This document shows, piece after piece, positions 7,276 to 17,907 of a stretch of 35,632 bases of DNA. Origin of the DNA: an uncultured Lachnospiraceae bacterium (GTDB lineage Bacteria > Bacillota > Clostridia > Lachnospirales > Lachnospiraceae); the NCBI GenBank assembly GCA_902779445.1, contig CACZBM010000024.1, forward strand, positions 1 to 35,632, in the 5' to 3' direction. Numbering within the stretch: position 1 is the first letter of the stretch; each line of letters begins with the position of its first letter. Made by a program: the position numbers and the translations under genes. The notes under the pieces are model-generated. The model was not told the origin of the DNA. It did not search any database and worked only from the letters and a program-made list of their open reading frames with translations.

Positions 7276-8121
7276 ATGATAAGAGAAATAAATGTATCGG
7301 AAGTATCAAATGCCATATCGGATATGTGCATTAATGCCAATCACTTTCTTTCCGATGATATGAAGAAAGCTTTGTATGATGCCTGCGACAGCGAAAGCTC
7401 CCCGATAGGAAAGGATATCCTCTCGCAATTAAAGGAAAATCTGGATATTGCCGGGAACGATATGATCCCCATTTGCCAGGATACGGGAATGGCGGTGATC
7501 TTTTTAGAGATCGGACAGGATATCCACTTTGTCGGAGGAGATCTTAATGATGCGGTAAATGAAGGTGTCCGGAGAGGCTACACAGACGGCTACTTAAGAA
7601 AGAGTGTCGTAAATGACCCGATCATTCGTGAAAATACAGGAGACAATACTCCTGCTATAATTCATGAAACGATAGTTCCCGGGGACAAGCTGAAGATCAC
7701 TCTTGCGCCAAAGGGCTTCGGGAGTGAGAACATGAGCCGCATCTTTATGCTGAAACCCGCCCAGGGAATTGAGGGAGTAAAAGAAGCTATCTTAACCGCA
7801 GTTAAAGATGCAGGTCCCAATGCCTGTCCTCCCATGGTCGTTGGTGTGGGTATCGGCGGAGACTTTGAAAAATGTGCTCTTCTTGCAAAGAAAGCGCTTA
7901 CAAGGGAGGCTCTCTCCCACTCGGATATACCCTGGGTTAAGGATCTGGAAACAGAAATACTAAAGGAGATCAATAAGACCGGCCTCGGACCCGGGGGATT
8001 GGGCGGTTCCACCACAGCTCTTGCCGTAAATATTGAAACCTATCCCACCCATATCGCCGGACTTCCCGTGGCTGTTAATATCTGCTGCCATGTAAACAGG
8101 CATGTCACGCAGGTACTTTAA
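7276..8121 (+). CDS. Fumarate hydratase class I, alpha subunit
   Basis: A 281-aa N-terminal-type subunit of the oxygen-sensitive iron-sulfur fumarase/tartrate dehydratase family. It interconverts fumarate and malate in the cytosol together with the beta subunit encoded next. The three cysteines expected to hold the [4Fe-4S] cluster are visible: Cys67 in I-C-Q-D-T-G, Cys184 in G-P-N-A-C-P-P and Cys200 in G-G-D-F-E-K-C. The G-L-G-P-G-G-L-G-G motif lies near the C-terminus. The chosen ATG has GGAG seven bases upstream; the frame is open eight codons further. A 164-base gap with an unusual palindrome separates it from the beta subunit, whereas these genes are usually tightly coupled. The related L-tartrate dehydratase is not excluded. 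Confidence 0.9.
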   Translation: MIREINVSEVSNAISDMCINANHFLSDDMKKALYDACDSESSPIGKDILSQLKENLDIAGNDMIPICQDTGMAVIFLEIGQDIHFVGGDLNDAVNEGVRRGYTDGYLRKSVVNDPIIRENTGDNTPAIIHETIVPGDKLKITLAPKGFGSENMSRIFMLKPAQGIEGVKEAILTAVKDAGPNACPPMVVGVGIGGDFEKCALLAKKALTREALSHSDIPWVKDLETEILKEINKTGLGPGGLGGSTTALAVNIETYPTHIAGLPVAVNICCHVNRHVTQVL

Positions 8122-8134
8122 CACTACATATTTT

Positions 8135-8221
8135 GTTTCACGATTGGATGGCTACTATATTTAGTTTATATTTTTTCCACTTATCAACATTTTGTTGATA
8201 ACCTTGTGGAAAACGTGAAAC
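8135..8221. promoter_or_regulatory. Nested palindrome of DnaA-box-like and half-parS-like sequences
   Basis: The innermost element is TTATCAACA (8181-8189), TTT, TGTTGATAA (8193-8201), a perfect pair of one-mismatch DnaA boxes. Around it are TTTTCCAC (8173-8180) and GTGGAAAA (8206-8213). The outermost pair is GTTTCACG (8135-8142) and CGTGAAAC (8214-8221), each half of the parS palindrome seen near parA. The arrangement is visible in the sequence; binding by DnaA or ParB is inference. It could also simply form a hairpin between the two fumarase genes. Confidence 0.55.
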
Positions 8222-8285
8222 ATCCCGAGTGTTATGAATGAAAGAAATAATATGCCGGATGTTTGACGACAGAACGGAGATCACT

Positions 8286-8810
8286 ATGGAATACAGGCTT
8301 TCTACCCCTTTTACAAAAGAAGATATCAAAGATCTTAAAGCCGGAGATAAGGTATATCTCTCCGGAACGATATATACCGCAAGGGATGCCGCTCATAAAC
8401 GTATGCAGGAATCCCTGGATAACGGCGATCCCCTTCCTTTCGATGTGAATGGAAATGTGATCTATTATATGGGGCCGAGCCCTGCGAGGCCCGGACATCC
8501 CATAGGAAGCGCAGGCCCCACTACCGCAGGCCGGATGGATAAATATACCCCGAAGCTTTTAGATCTTGGGCTTCTGGGTATGCTGGGAAAAGGAAAGCGT
8601 TCCCCCGAGGTCCACTATGCCATTATACGGAATGGTGCTGTATATTTTGCAGCTATAGGCGGCGCAGGCGCACTTCTTTCAAAATGCATAAAAAATTCCG
8701 AGATCCTCGCTTATGAAGATCTCGGAACTGAAGCTATCAGAAAATTAACTGTTGAAGATTTACCCTGTATCGTAGCTATCGATCCTGAGGGGAATGATAT
8801 CTATAATTAA
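8286..8810 (+). CDS. Fumarate hydratase class I, beta subunit
   Basis: A 174-aa C-terminal-type subunit that completes the iron-sulfur fumarase. The hallmark G-P-S-P-A-R-P-G-x-P-I-G-S-A-G-P-T-T (about 61-78), then G-R-M-D-x-Y-T-P, gives the family signature; G-K-G-x-R-S, A-x-x-G-G-A-G-A-L and E-A-I-R-K-L-x-V-x-D-x-P follow. The start MEYRLSTPF fits the family and has GGAG six bases before it. The frame is open 16 codons upstream, into the palindromic gap, but without support. Confidence 0.9.
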   Translation: MEYRLSTPFTKEDIKDLKAGDKVYLSGTIYTARDAAHKRMQESLDNGDPLPFDVNGNVIYYMGPSPARPGHPIGSAGPTTAGRMDKYTPKLLDLGLLGMLGKGKRSPEVHYAIIRNGAVYFAAIGGAGALLSKCIKNSEILAYEDLGTEAIRKLTVEDLPCIVAIDPEGNDIYN

Positions 8811-8817
8811 GAGCTTT

Positions 8818-8927
8818 TGTCATTCTGAACGAAGTGAAGATTCTTTATCTGAGAGATCCTTCGCTACGCTCAGGATGACAAAGGCGTTAAGTAGCTCAGG
8901 ATGACAGCTGCTTTTCTCTGAATGACA
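8818..8927. repeat. Dispersed repeat family A, copy 2, with partial tails
   Basis: A full copy at 8818-8880 (TGTCATTCTGAACG ... CGCTCAGGATGACA) is followed by two solitary right-end tails, GCTCAGGATGACA (about 8894-8906) and CTCTGAATGACA (about 8916-8927). It separates the convergent fumarase beta and gyrA genes. Confidence 0.85.
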
Positions 8928-11432
8928 TTATTTATTCGGAGCTTCTGTATTATCTACCTCTTCATCCTCTATCTCATCGTGGCCGTCTGAGAGTTTTGCC
9001 CTGACCTTTGCAACCTTGGCAATCCTTACACCTTCATCCAGGTTCATGAGTTTTACTCCCATAGTTATACGGCTTATCTCGGATACATCCTTTGCTCTTA
9101 TCTGGATTATAACGCCTGCATCAGTAATAAGCATTACCTCATGCTCTTCGTTTACTGCCTTTACGCCCACCAGATCTCCGGTTCTCTCCGTGATCTTATA
9201 ACACTTCACACCTTTTCCGCCACGCTTCTGAACATTGAACTCGGTAAGGAGAGTCCTTTTTCCGATACCGTTCTCCGTTACAAGGAGAAGTGCTTCTCCC
9301 TGGCTCATAAGCTGCATTCCGATTATCTCATCACCGTCAGTTAAGTTCATGCCGATAACACCCATGGAAGAGCGTCCGGTGTTTCTGACATCACTTTCCT
9401 TGAATCTTATGCACATTCCGTACTTGGTAACAAGGAATATGTCTTCATCCTTGTGGATCTGCTTTACTTCCACAAGCTCATCATCTTCTCTCAGGTTAAT
9501 GGCGATAAGACCGTTCTTACGGACATTGGAGAATTCCGTAACCTTTGTCTTTTTCGCTATACCGGTCTTTGTGACCATGAAGAGATAGCGGTCATCTTCA
9601 TAGCTCTTAATAGGGATCGTAGCTGTGATCTTCTCTCCGGGAGACAGCTGCAGGAGGTTCACTATAGCTGTTCCTCTGGCATTTCTCGATCCCTCCGGGA
9701 TCTCGTATGCCTTTAACCTGTACACTCTTCCCATATTTGTAAAGAACATTACATAGTTATGGGTGGTGGTCATGAGAAGATCTTCGATGTAGTCATTCTC
9801 AATGGTAGTGATACCCTTTATTCCCTTTCCTCCACGGTTCTGGGCAGAGAAATTATCTACCGACATCCGCTTGATATAGCCTAAAGATGTCATGGCAAGT
9901 ACCGTATTCTCTTTCGGGATCATGTCTTCCATGGAGATATCAAGAGCATCGAATCCAATGGAAGTCCTTCTCTCGTCACCGTATTTATCGGAGATCACAG
10001 AGATCTCTTCCCTTATAACCATTAAGAGTCTCTTTGGATCCGCAAGGATCTCCTTAAATTCAGCTATTCTCTTCTGAAGCTCGTCATATTCGTTCTGGAG
10101 CTTCTCTCTTTCCAGTGCTGCAAGAGCCCTGAGTCTCATATCTACGATTGCAGATGCCTGAACATCATCTATTCCGAGGAAATCAATGATCTTTTCCTTT
10201 GCTTCTGCTACGGTCTTACTTGAGCGGATAAGCCTTATCACTTCATCGATCGCATCTATTGCCTTTAAGAGTCCCTCTAATACATGGGCTCTCTCTTCAG
10301 CTTTATTGAGATCGTACTTTGTCCTTCTTGTGACAACATCTTCCTGATGCTTAAGGTAGCACTTCAGCATCTCCAGAAGATTCAGGATATGTGGCTCATT
10401 ATTAACGAGCGCCAGCATGATGACACCGAAGCTGTCCTGTAACTGGGTGTGCTTATAAAGCTGGTTTAAGATGATATTTGCGTTAACGTCTCTTCTGAGT
10501 TCGATAACGATCCTCATTCCTTCGCGGTCTGATTCGTCACGAAGATCTGTGATACCGTCAACTTTTTTATCCTTTACAAGGTCAGCGATATTCTTTATAA
10601 GCTTTGCCTTGTTTACAAGATAGGGGAGCTCGGTTACGATGATCCGGCTCTTTCCGTTATCCATTGTCTCTATATCGGTAACGGCTCTTACCACTATCTT
10701 TCCGCGGCCGGTCCTGTATGCTTCTTCTATTCCGCGTGTTCCGAGGATAGTTCCTCCGGTGGGAAAATCAGGACCCTTTACTACTTTTAAGAGTTCTTCT
10801 ATCTCGGTCTCTCTGTCCTCATTGACTTTATTATCAATTAAGAGATTAACCGCATTTATTATCTCTTTTAAGTTGTGGGGAGGAATGTTTGTAGCCATTC
10901 CTACGGCGATACCGGTTGTTCCGTTTACAAGAAGATTCGGGAATCTTGCAGGAAGTACTGTGGGTTCAACTTCCGTTTCATCAAAGTTTGGAATGAAATC
11001 CACGGTATCTTTATTGATATCCGCCAGCATTTCCATACTGATCTTTGAAAGTCTTGCCTCCGTATATCGCATGGCAGCAGCACCGTCACCGTCAACGGAA
11101 CCAAAGTTTCCATGTCCGTCAACGAGGCAGTACCTCATGGACCATTCCTGTGCCATATTTACGAGAGATCCGTAAATAGAAGTGTCTCCATGGGGATGAT
11201 ATTTACCCATGGTATCACCGACTATACGTGCACATTTTCTGTGTGGTTTATCCGGTCCGTTATTCAACTCTATCATTGAATAGAGTATTCGTCTCTGAAC
11301 CGGCTTCAAACCGTCCCGGACATCCGGAAGTGCACGGGATGCGATAACGCTCATGGCGTAATCGATATATGACGATTCCATCGTCTTTTTTAAGTCTACT
11401 TCATTTATCCGGTCAAATATCTGATCGTCCAT
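8928..11432 (-). CDS. gyrA: DNA gyrase subunit A
   Basis: An 834-aa protein that breaks and rejoins DNA in gyrase, with GyrB. The catalytic Tyr is residue 123 in A-A-M-R-Y-T-E-A-R. The breakage-reunion domain starts at I-D-Y-A-M-S-V-I-x-x-R-A-L-P-D-V-R-D-G. The GyrA-box is N-R-G-G-K-G (around 530) and a second R-G-G-K-G appears later; the C-terminal beta-pinwheel has the expected repeated blades. The quinolone-determining region reads H-P-H-G-D-T-S-I-Y-G, so Thr84 and Gly88 occupy the positions of E. coli Ser83 and Asp87. The tail is acidic (D-E-I-E-D-E-E). Last gene of the dnaA-to-gyrA run, separated from gyrB by a type A repeat. Confidence 0.97.
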   Translation of the reverse strand: MDDQIFDRINEVDLKKTMESSYIDYAMSVIASRALPDVRDGLKPVQRRILYSMIELNNGPDKPHRKCARIVGDTMGKYHPHGDTSIYGSLVNMAQEWSMRYCLVDGHGNFGSVDGDGAAAMRYTEARLSKISMEMLADINKDTVDFIPNFDETEVEPTVLPARFPNLLVNGTTGIAVGMATNIPPHNLKEIINAVNLLIDNKVNEDRETEIEELLKVVKGPDFPTGGTILGTRGIEEAYRTGRGKIVVRAVTDIETMDNGKSRIIVTELPYLVNKAKLIKNIADLVKDKKVDGITDLRDESDREGMRIVIELRRDVNANIILNQLYKHTQLQDSFGVIMLALVNNEPHILNLLEMLKCYLKHQEDVVTRRTKYDLNKAEERAHVLEGLLKAIDAIDEVIRLIRSSKTVAEAKEKIIDFLGIDDVQASAIVDMRLRALAALEREKLQNEYDELQKRIAEFKEILADPKRLLMVIREEISVISDKYGDERRTSIGFDALDISMEDMIPKENTVLAMTSLGYIKRMSVDNFSAQNRGGKGIKGITTIENDYIEDLLMTTTHNYVMFFTNMGRVYRLKAYEIPEGSRNARGTAIVNLLQLSPGEKITATIPIKSYEDDRYLFMVTKTGIAKKTKVTEFSNVRKNGLIAINLREDDELVEVKQIHKDEDIFLVTKYGMCIRFKESDVRNTGRSSMGVIGMNLTDGDEIIGMQLMSQGEALLLVTENGIGKRTLLTEFNVQKRGGKGVKCYKITERTGDLVGVKAVNEEHEVMLITDAGVIIQIRAKDVSEISRITMGVKLMNLDEGVRIAKVAKVRAKLSDGHDEIEDEEVDNTEAPNK

Positions 11433-11470
11433 TTATAACCTCATCCACCGTATTTTCGGTTTTGTTTTTC

Positions 11471-11572
11471 TGTCATCCTGAGGGCTTCAGCCCGAAGGAT
11501 ATATTAGATTCTTCGCTTCGCTCAGAATGACAACAGTTTGCTTAGAATGACAACAGTTCGCTTAGAATGACA
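11471..11572. repeat. Dispersed repeat family A, copy 3, with tandem tails
   Basis: TGTCATCCTGAGG ... TTCGCTTCGCTCAGAATGACA (11471-11532), then two tandem 20-base copies of the right end (ACAGTTTGCTTAGAATGAC, then ACAGTTCGCTTAGAATGAC) to about 11572. It fills the gyrB-gyrA gap. Confidence 0.85.
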
Positions 11573-11579
11573 ATAATCA

Positions 11580-13499
<1,920 letters not shown>

Positions 13500-13518
13500 T
13501 TATTACTCCTTTTTTAAT

Positions 13519-14607
13519 CTAACGTTTGGTTACTGTTGCGTTTTCTACAAAAAATACACTGTCTGTAACAAATCTGTTTTTCACAAATTCATCAAGACCT
13601 GTACAGGTTATCAATGTCTGAATATCCCCTATACTGTTTAAGAGGCATTTCTGTCTGTTACTGTCGAGCTCGGAAAGAACATCATCAAGTAAAAGAATGG
13701 GGAGATCATTTATCCTTTTTTTTACCAGTTCTATTTCCGAAAGCTTCAGGGAAAGAGATGCAGATCTCTGCTGTCCCTGGGAACCGTATTTTCTTAGATC
13801 CACACCATTTAAGGCGATCTTTATATCATCCCTGTGGGGACCTGTGGAAGTATTCCCGTTTTTAATATCTGTTTCCCTGTTTTCTTTAAGCTTTTCCCTG
13901 TATTCATCCACCGGAGTATCCGGTTCATATATACAGGAAAGTTCTTCTTCAAGACCGGTTATTTCTTTATTCTTCTTTACAAGGATCTCATTTAATTCTT
14001 CAATAAAAAGCTGTCTCTTTTTTATAAGTTCACTGCCGTACTCGGATAATTTTTCATCCCATACATCCAGCATATCCTTAAAAGACGGATCCCTGAAATA
14101 TAATGCATCCTTTAACAGTTTGTTTTTCTGTTCAAGTGCCTTTGTATAATTCCCGATAAGCGATAGATATATCTTATCCAGCTGGGAAAGTTCCATATCC
14201 ACAAACCTTCTTCTTTCCGAAGGTCCGTTTTTTATGATATTCATATCTTCCGGAGAGAAAAATATGATATTTGCTATCCCAAAGAGTTCAGATGCCTTTT
14301 TAATAGGACTATTGTTTATGGCAATATGCTTTTTCTCACTCTTTCTTAGATGCATATCGATCTTATAATCGATATTCTTTTTCTCTAAAATGACTCTTAA
14401 ATGGGCTTCATCATCACCAAATCTGATCATTTCCCTGTCTTTACTTTTCTTATGGGATTTGGTGGTACATGAAAGGTATATTCCTTCCAGAATATTTGTC
14501 TTTCCCTGGGCATTATTTCCATAGAAGATATTTGTTTTATCATCCAGATCGATATTCAGATTTTCATAATTCCGGAAGGAAGTTAGTTCCAGTCTTTTTA
14601 TCTTCAT
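13519..14607 (-). CDS. recF: DNA replication/repair protein RecF
   Basis: A 362-aa SMC-like ATPase that loads RecA at gaps. The Walker A motif G-N-N-A-Q-G-K-T is at residues 30-37, the ABC signature-like G-S-Q-G-Q-Q-R-S is near 300, and the Walker B L-L-L-D-D-V-L-S-E-L-D is near 323. The family N-terminus I-K-R-L-E-L-T-S-F-R-N-Y is complete. Its start codon shares the last base of the upstream S4-domain gene, so translation is probably coupled. Confidence 0.95.
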   Translation of the reverse strand: MKIKRLELTSFRNYENLNIDLDDKTNIFYGNNAQGKTNILEGIYLSCTTKSHKKSKDREMIRFGDDEAHLRVILEKKNIDYKIDMHLRKSEKKHIAINNSPIKKASELFGIANIIFFSPEDMNIIKNGPSERRRFVDMELSQLDKIYLSLIGNYTKALEQKNKLLKDALYFRDPSFKDMLDVWDEKLSEYGSELIKKRQLFIEELNEILVKKNKEITGLEEELSCIYEPDTPVDEYREKLKENRETDIKNGNTSTGPHRDDIKIALNGVDLRKYGSQGQQRSASLSLKLSEIELVKKRINDLPILLLDDVLSELDSNRQKCLLNSIGDIQTLITCTGLDEFVKNRFVTDSVFFVENATVTKR

Positions 14608-14816
14608 CAGGACACTTCTATTATTTCACCGTTAAATGAAACCTTATCACCGGAAACTATCTTTTTTCCTCTCATAAGGCAGACTTCCCCGTTAACTTCC
14701 ACTTCTCCGTTTAAGATAACGGCCTTTCCCTCCGAACCGGAAGACACCAGATTTACAGCTTTTAACAGCTGCCCCAGTTTAATATGATCTTCTGTGGGTT
14801 TTATAGTAAAATTCAT
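14607..14816 (-). CDS. S4-domain RNA-binding protein (YaaA/RlbA-type)
   Basis: A 69-aa protein made almost entirely of an S4 RNA-binding domain. Visible features are I-K-L-G-Q-L-L-K-A-V-N-L-V-S-S-G-S-E-G-K and V-N-G-E-V-E-V-N-G-E-V with R-G-K-K-I. Small S4 proteins of this kind sit between dnaN and recF in most Firmicutes; a ribosome-linked role has been proposed for the B. subtilis member. The placement here is canonical. The 80-base gap to dnaN is filled by a type A repeat. Confidence 0.9.
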   Translation of the reverse strand: MNFTIKPTEDHIKLGQLLKAVNLVSSGSEGKAVILNGEVEVNGEVCLMRGKKIVSGDKVSFNGEIIEVS

Positions 14817-14831
14817 ATTTCCTCATCATTA

Positions 14832-14893
14832 TGTCATTCTGAGCGAAGCGAAGAATCTTATAGATTCTTCGGGCAAAATCCCTCAGGATGACA
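14832..14893. repeat. Dispersed repeat family A, copy 4
   Basis: TGTCATTCTGAGCG ... CCTCAGGATGACA with the internal inverted pair AGAATCT/AGATTCT. It lies in the gap between dnaN and the S4 gene, inside the operon, so it must be transcribed through. Confidence 0.85.
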
Positions 14894-14896
14894 TAC

Positions 14897-16006
14897 TTAA
14901 ACGGTATTAAAATTAATCGGAAGAATTACATAAATATACTTTCCTGCATCATCTTTAATAAATGCAGGTGCTCTGGAATCCAGCATATAGATATTGATCT
15001 TCTCATCATCTATTACTCTCAAAGCTTCCAGCACAAATTTAGGATTAAAACCGATCACTATATCCTCACCGGTTTTTTCCATATCCACAAATTCATCCAT
15101 GGAACCGATAGTTGACTTTATCTTAAATTCCATAGTGGTATCATTGATTCCGATCACCACAGGCTTCTTATCGTTATCCTTAATAAGGAGTATCGCTCTT
15201 TCTATAGTTTCCTGAAGTGATTTCTTATTGATGTCTATCTTTGTCACATAACTATCCTTTAACATCTTATCGACATCGAAGAATTCACCTTCTATTATCC
15301 TGGAAACTATTACGGTCTGATCAAACTCAAATACTATATGATTAGCCATGAAATAGATATTTACTTCTTTTTCTATTTCTCCGGAAAGGATCTTACTTAT
15401 CTCATTTAAGGTTTTTCCCGGAATAACTACCTTCTTATCATCATAAGACTGACGGAGTTCAATATTCCTGATAGCCACTCTGTGTCCGTCAAGAGCGACT
15501 ACTCTCATCTTGTCTCCCTTGATATCGAAAAGCTCTCCTGTTAAAAGCTTATTATTATCATTTGAAGAGATGGCAAATATCGTCTGCCTTATCACTTCCT
15601 TTAATGTGTACTGGGAGATCGTAATGGAATCATTCTTTTCCACTTTGGGGAGATTAGAAAAATCTTCTCCCGATCTTCCGGGAAGATCAAACTTTGCCTT
15701 CATACAGGTAATGCTTGTCTTATAAGAAGAATCAGTCTTGATGGTAATATCCCCGTCAGGAAGGTTTCTTATCACATTTCCGAAAATATTGGCATCAAGA
15801 GCTACAACCCCGTTTTCCTCAATTTTTCCCGTTACCCGGGTTTCAATACCAAGTTCCTTGTCATTGGCAGTAAACTTTATTATTCCGTTTGATACTTCTA
15901 TAAGGATACATTCAAGTATGGACATGGAAGTTTTATTTGAAGAAACTGCCTTTGAAACAATTGATATCGAACTTACCAGATCACTTTTTGAACAGACTAT
16001 TTTCAT
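14897..16006 (-). CDS. dnaN: DNA polymerase III beta subunit (sliding clamp)
   Basis: A 369-aa protein. It forms the dimeric ring that tethers the replicative polymerase. The three-domain beta-clamp pattern is complete: N-terminal L-x-x-x-I-x-x-V-x-K-A-V-S-x-x-x-x-x-x-x-L-E-C-I, mid D-G-H-R-V-A-I-R, and the end V-L-P-I. It is separated from dnaA by 169 bases that carry origin-like signals. Confidence 0.96.
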   Translation of the reverse strand: MKIVCSKSDLVSSISIVSKAVSSNKTSMSILECILIEVSNGIIKFTANDKELGIETRVTGKIEENGVVALDANIFGNVIRNLPDGDITIKTDSSYKTSITCMKAKFDLPGRSGEDFSNLPKVEKNDSITISQYTLKEVIRQTIFAISSNDNNKLLTGELFDIKGDKMRVVALDGHRVAIRNIELRQSYDDKKVVIPGKTLNEISKILSGEIEKEVNIYFMANHIVFEFDQTVIVSRIIEGEFFDVDKMLKDSYVTKIDINKKSLQETIERAILLIKDNDKKPVVIGINDTTMEFKIKSTIGSMDEFVDMEKTGEDIVIGFNPKFVLEALRVIDDEKINIYMLDSRAPAFIKDDAGKYIYVILPINFNTV

Positions 16007-16065
16007 TGTGCAAAACTCTCCCTTCGATCAAGAAGTTTTCTTATAAATATATATATGATTAATTT

Positions 16066-16139
16066 TAATAATAATAATAATAATAGCTGTGGATTTGTTG
16101 ATAATCCGTGAAACCATGATAGTAATGGAAGTTTCACGG
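16066..16139. promoter_or_regulatory. Second origin part between dnaA and dnaN: trinucleotide run, relaxed DnaA boxes, inverted repeat
   Basis: Six TAA and one TAG in a row (16066-16086) are followed after one base by TGTGGATTT (16088-16096, two mismatches to a DnaA box). TGTTGATAA (16096-16104, one mismatch) comes next, and then a perfect inverted repeat CCGTGAAAC (16106-16114)/GTTTCACGG (16131-16139). A TAA/TAG run on the 5' side of a DnaA box is the arrangement described for the DnaA-trio unwinding element of B. subtilis. The AT-rich stretch 16040-16085 would be the melting region (inference). Confidence 0.6.
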
Positions 16140-16175
16140 TTTAATAACTATGTTGATACATAAATGAATCCCTGT

Positions 16176-17576
16176 TTACTGATTGGGGATTATCTTTTTC
16201 TTTAATTTCTCAATATCATCCCTTAATGATGTATTTGTGGATAATTCGGATGAGATCATATTATGACCGTGCATAACTGTGGAATGATCTTTTCCTCCCA
16301 TTACCTTTCCTATTTCATCAAAGGAAGTATCAGTAAGTTCCCTGCAGAGATACATTGAAACCTGCCTGGGGATAACTATCTCTTTAGTTCTCTTTTTGGA
16401 AGTAATGGTATCTTTTGTGGTTCCGTAATATTTTGCAACCTCTTCCAAAATAAGATCCGGAGTTACCTTTTTAGGTTCTGTTTCCTTAATAATGTCTTTT
16501 ATAGCTTCTTCAGCTACGGAAACAGTAATCACCTGATTTGAAGATACCCTCTGTGCGTAGAGTTTTTTAAGAGCTCCTTCCAGTTCACGGATATTGGAAA
16601 TAATATTGGATGCAATATACTGAATAACTTCATCGTCCACATCAAAGTTTATCTGCTTAGCGTACTGGCGAAGGATAGCCATCCTCGTCTCATAATCGGG
16701 AGGGGTTATATCTACAGTAAGTCCCCATTCGAATCTGGATCTTAAGCGTTCTTCCAGCTTATCAAGATCTTTGGGAGGTCTGTCGGATGAAAGAATGATA
16801 TGTTTATTCTGATTACGAAGTTCATTAAATGAATTAAAGAATTCGTTCTGGGTACTATCCTTACCTATAATAAACTGAACATCATCAAGAAGCAGAACAT
16901 CAACAGTTCTGTATATAACCCTTAATTTCTGTATGCTTCCGTTCTGAATTGATTCTATAACCTGATTTGTAAATTCCTCGGAAGTAACGTATCTGACTAT
17001 CTTTGAAGGATCTCTTTTAATGATCTCAGATCCGATAGCATGCATGAGGTGAGTCTTTCCAAGTCCCGGTCCTCCGTAAAGAAAAAGAGGATTATTGTAT
17101 TCACTTCCGGGATTTTCAGCTACTCCCTTTGCAGCAGAAACAGCCAGCTGGTTATTGGAACCGACTACGAAAGTATCAAAGGTATATCTGGGATTTAAAT
17201 TCGATTTCTGATCGGAAGAAAGATAATCCACACTATTATAGGAAGAAACTGATTCATTTCTGGAAGAAAGACCAGTCTCATTTATCTCCGTTTCAGGAGA
17301 TTCTCCTATAAAATCGACATTGTAGATCTTATTCATCTTTTCGGAAATGGTTACTTTTAAAAGAGAAGAATATTTATTTTTTATGATCCCTACGCCGGTT
17401 CCGTCACCTGCATGTTCTGAGGGAACTATTATCTGAACCGTATCATTTATGATATTTCCTATCTTAAGAGGATTGATCCAGGTATTAAAAGCTACATCTG
17501 AGATATCATTATTTTCATTTTTGATCTGAAGTTTAATGTCTTCCCAGTTTTTAAGGAGTTCTTCACGTTCGTTCAT
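16176..17576 (-). CDS. dnaA: Chromosomal replication initiator DnaA
   Basis: A 466-aa AAA+ initiator. Domain I begins with E-E-L-L-K-N-W, and domain II is a Ser/Asn-rich linker around 100-135. Domain III has Y-T-F-D-T-F-V-V-G-x-x-N, Walker A G-G-P-G-L-G-K-T-H-L, Walker B L-L-L-D-D-V-Q-F and the I-x-x-N-I-R-E-L-E-G-A-L sensor helix. Domain IV has the box-binding D-H-S-T-V-M-H-G-H signature. The ATG chosen follows GGTGG closely; a TTG four codons upstream is also open. It binds the boxes on both sides of its own gene, so autoregulation is expected from the family. Confidence 0.97.
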   Translation of the reverse strand: MNEREELLKNWEDIKLQIKNENNDISDVAFNTWINPLKIGNIINDTVQIIVPSEHAGDGTGVGIIKNKYSSLLKVTISEKMNKIYNVDFIGESPETEINETGLSSRNESVSSYNSVDYLSSDQKSNLNPRYTFDTFVVGSNNQLAVSAAKGVAENPGSEYNNPLFLYGGPGLGKTHLMHAIGSEIIKRDPSKIVRYVTSEEFTNQVIESIQNGSIQKLRVIYRTVDVLLLDDVQFIIGKDSTQNEFFNSFNELRNQNKHIILSSDRPPKDLDKLEERLRSRFEWGLTVDITPPDYETRMAILRQYAKQINFDVDDEVIQYIASNIISNIRELEGALKKLYAQRVSSNQVITVSVAEEAIKDIIKETEPKKVTPDLILEEVAKYYGTTKDTITSKKRTKEIVIPRQVSMYLCRELTDTSFDEIGKVMGGKDHSTVMHGHNMISSELSTNTSLRDDIEKLKKKIIPNQ

Positions 17577-17611
17577 ATAGTCCACCAATGTTAAAAATTC
17601 ACAACATCATT

Positions 17612-17640
17612 ATTTTAACTCAAATAAGGTTAATATTCAA
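17612..17640 (-). promoter_or_regulatory. Promoter for dnaA
   Basis: Minus strand TTGAAT, 17-base spacer, TAAAAT, ending 36 bases before the dnaA start. A DnaA-box-like TGTGGAAAA lies just upstream of it at 17664-17672. Confidence 0.6.
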
Positions 17641-17663
17641 GAAACACAGAATTGCGTACTTTT

Positions 17664-17890
17664 TGTGGAAAACCCTTATATGGGCGTATAAACGGCATTA
17701 CAGAGTGTTAATAATTTTTGGACAAGTTAAAGAACTTATACAAAAATAAAAAATTTTCAATTCATTGTGGATAACTGTGGATAAGTTTTAAGTATAATAA
17801 ACGTTGATAATTCAGTGTTTTTGAAATTTTAGTGGAAAGATTTTTCATTAATCAACAATTATCCACAATTTATTAACAATCGGTGGATAA
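17664..17890. promoter_or_regulatory. oriC: DnaA-box cluster between dnaA and rpmH
   Basis: Three perfect boxes: TGTGGATAA at 17766-17774 and 17776-17784, and TTATCCACA at 17859-17867. Near matches are TGTGGAAAA (17664-17672), CGTTGATAA (17802-17810) and GGTGGATAA (17882-17890). The surrounding 300 bases are AT-rich and gene-free. This is the standard place for the Firmicute origin. Confidence 0.9.
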
Positions 17891-17907
17891 AATTATGTAA
17901 ATTTGCC

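Noticed and set aside
11180..11195. Quinolone resistance from GyrA Thr84/Gly88
   Set aside because: The surrounding T-S-I-Y-G wording differs from E. coli as a whole and looks like a lineage form. Resistance cannot be claimed from these residues alone.
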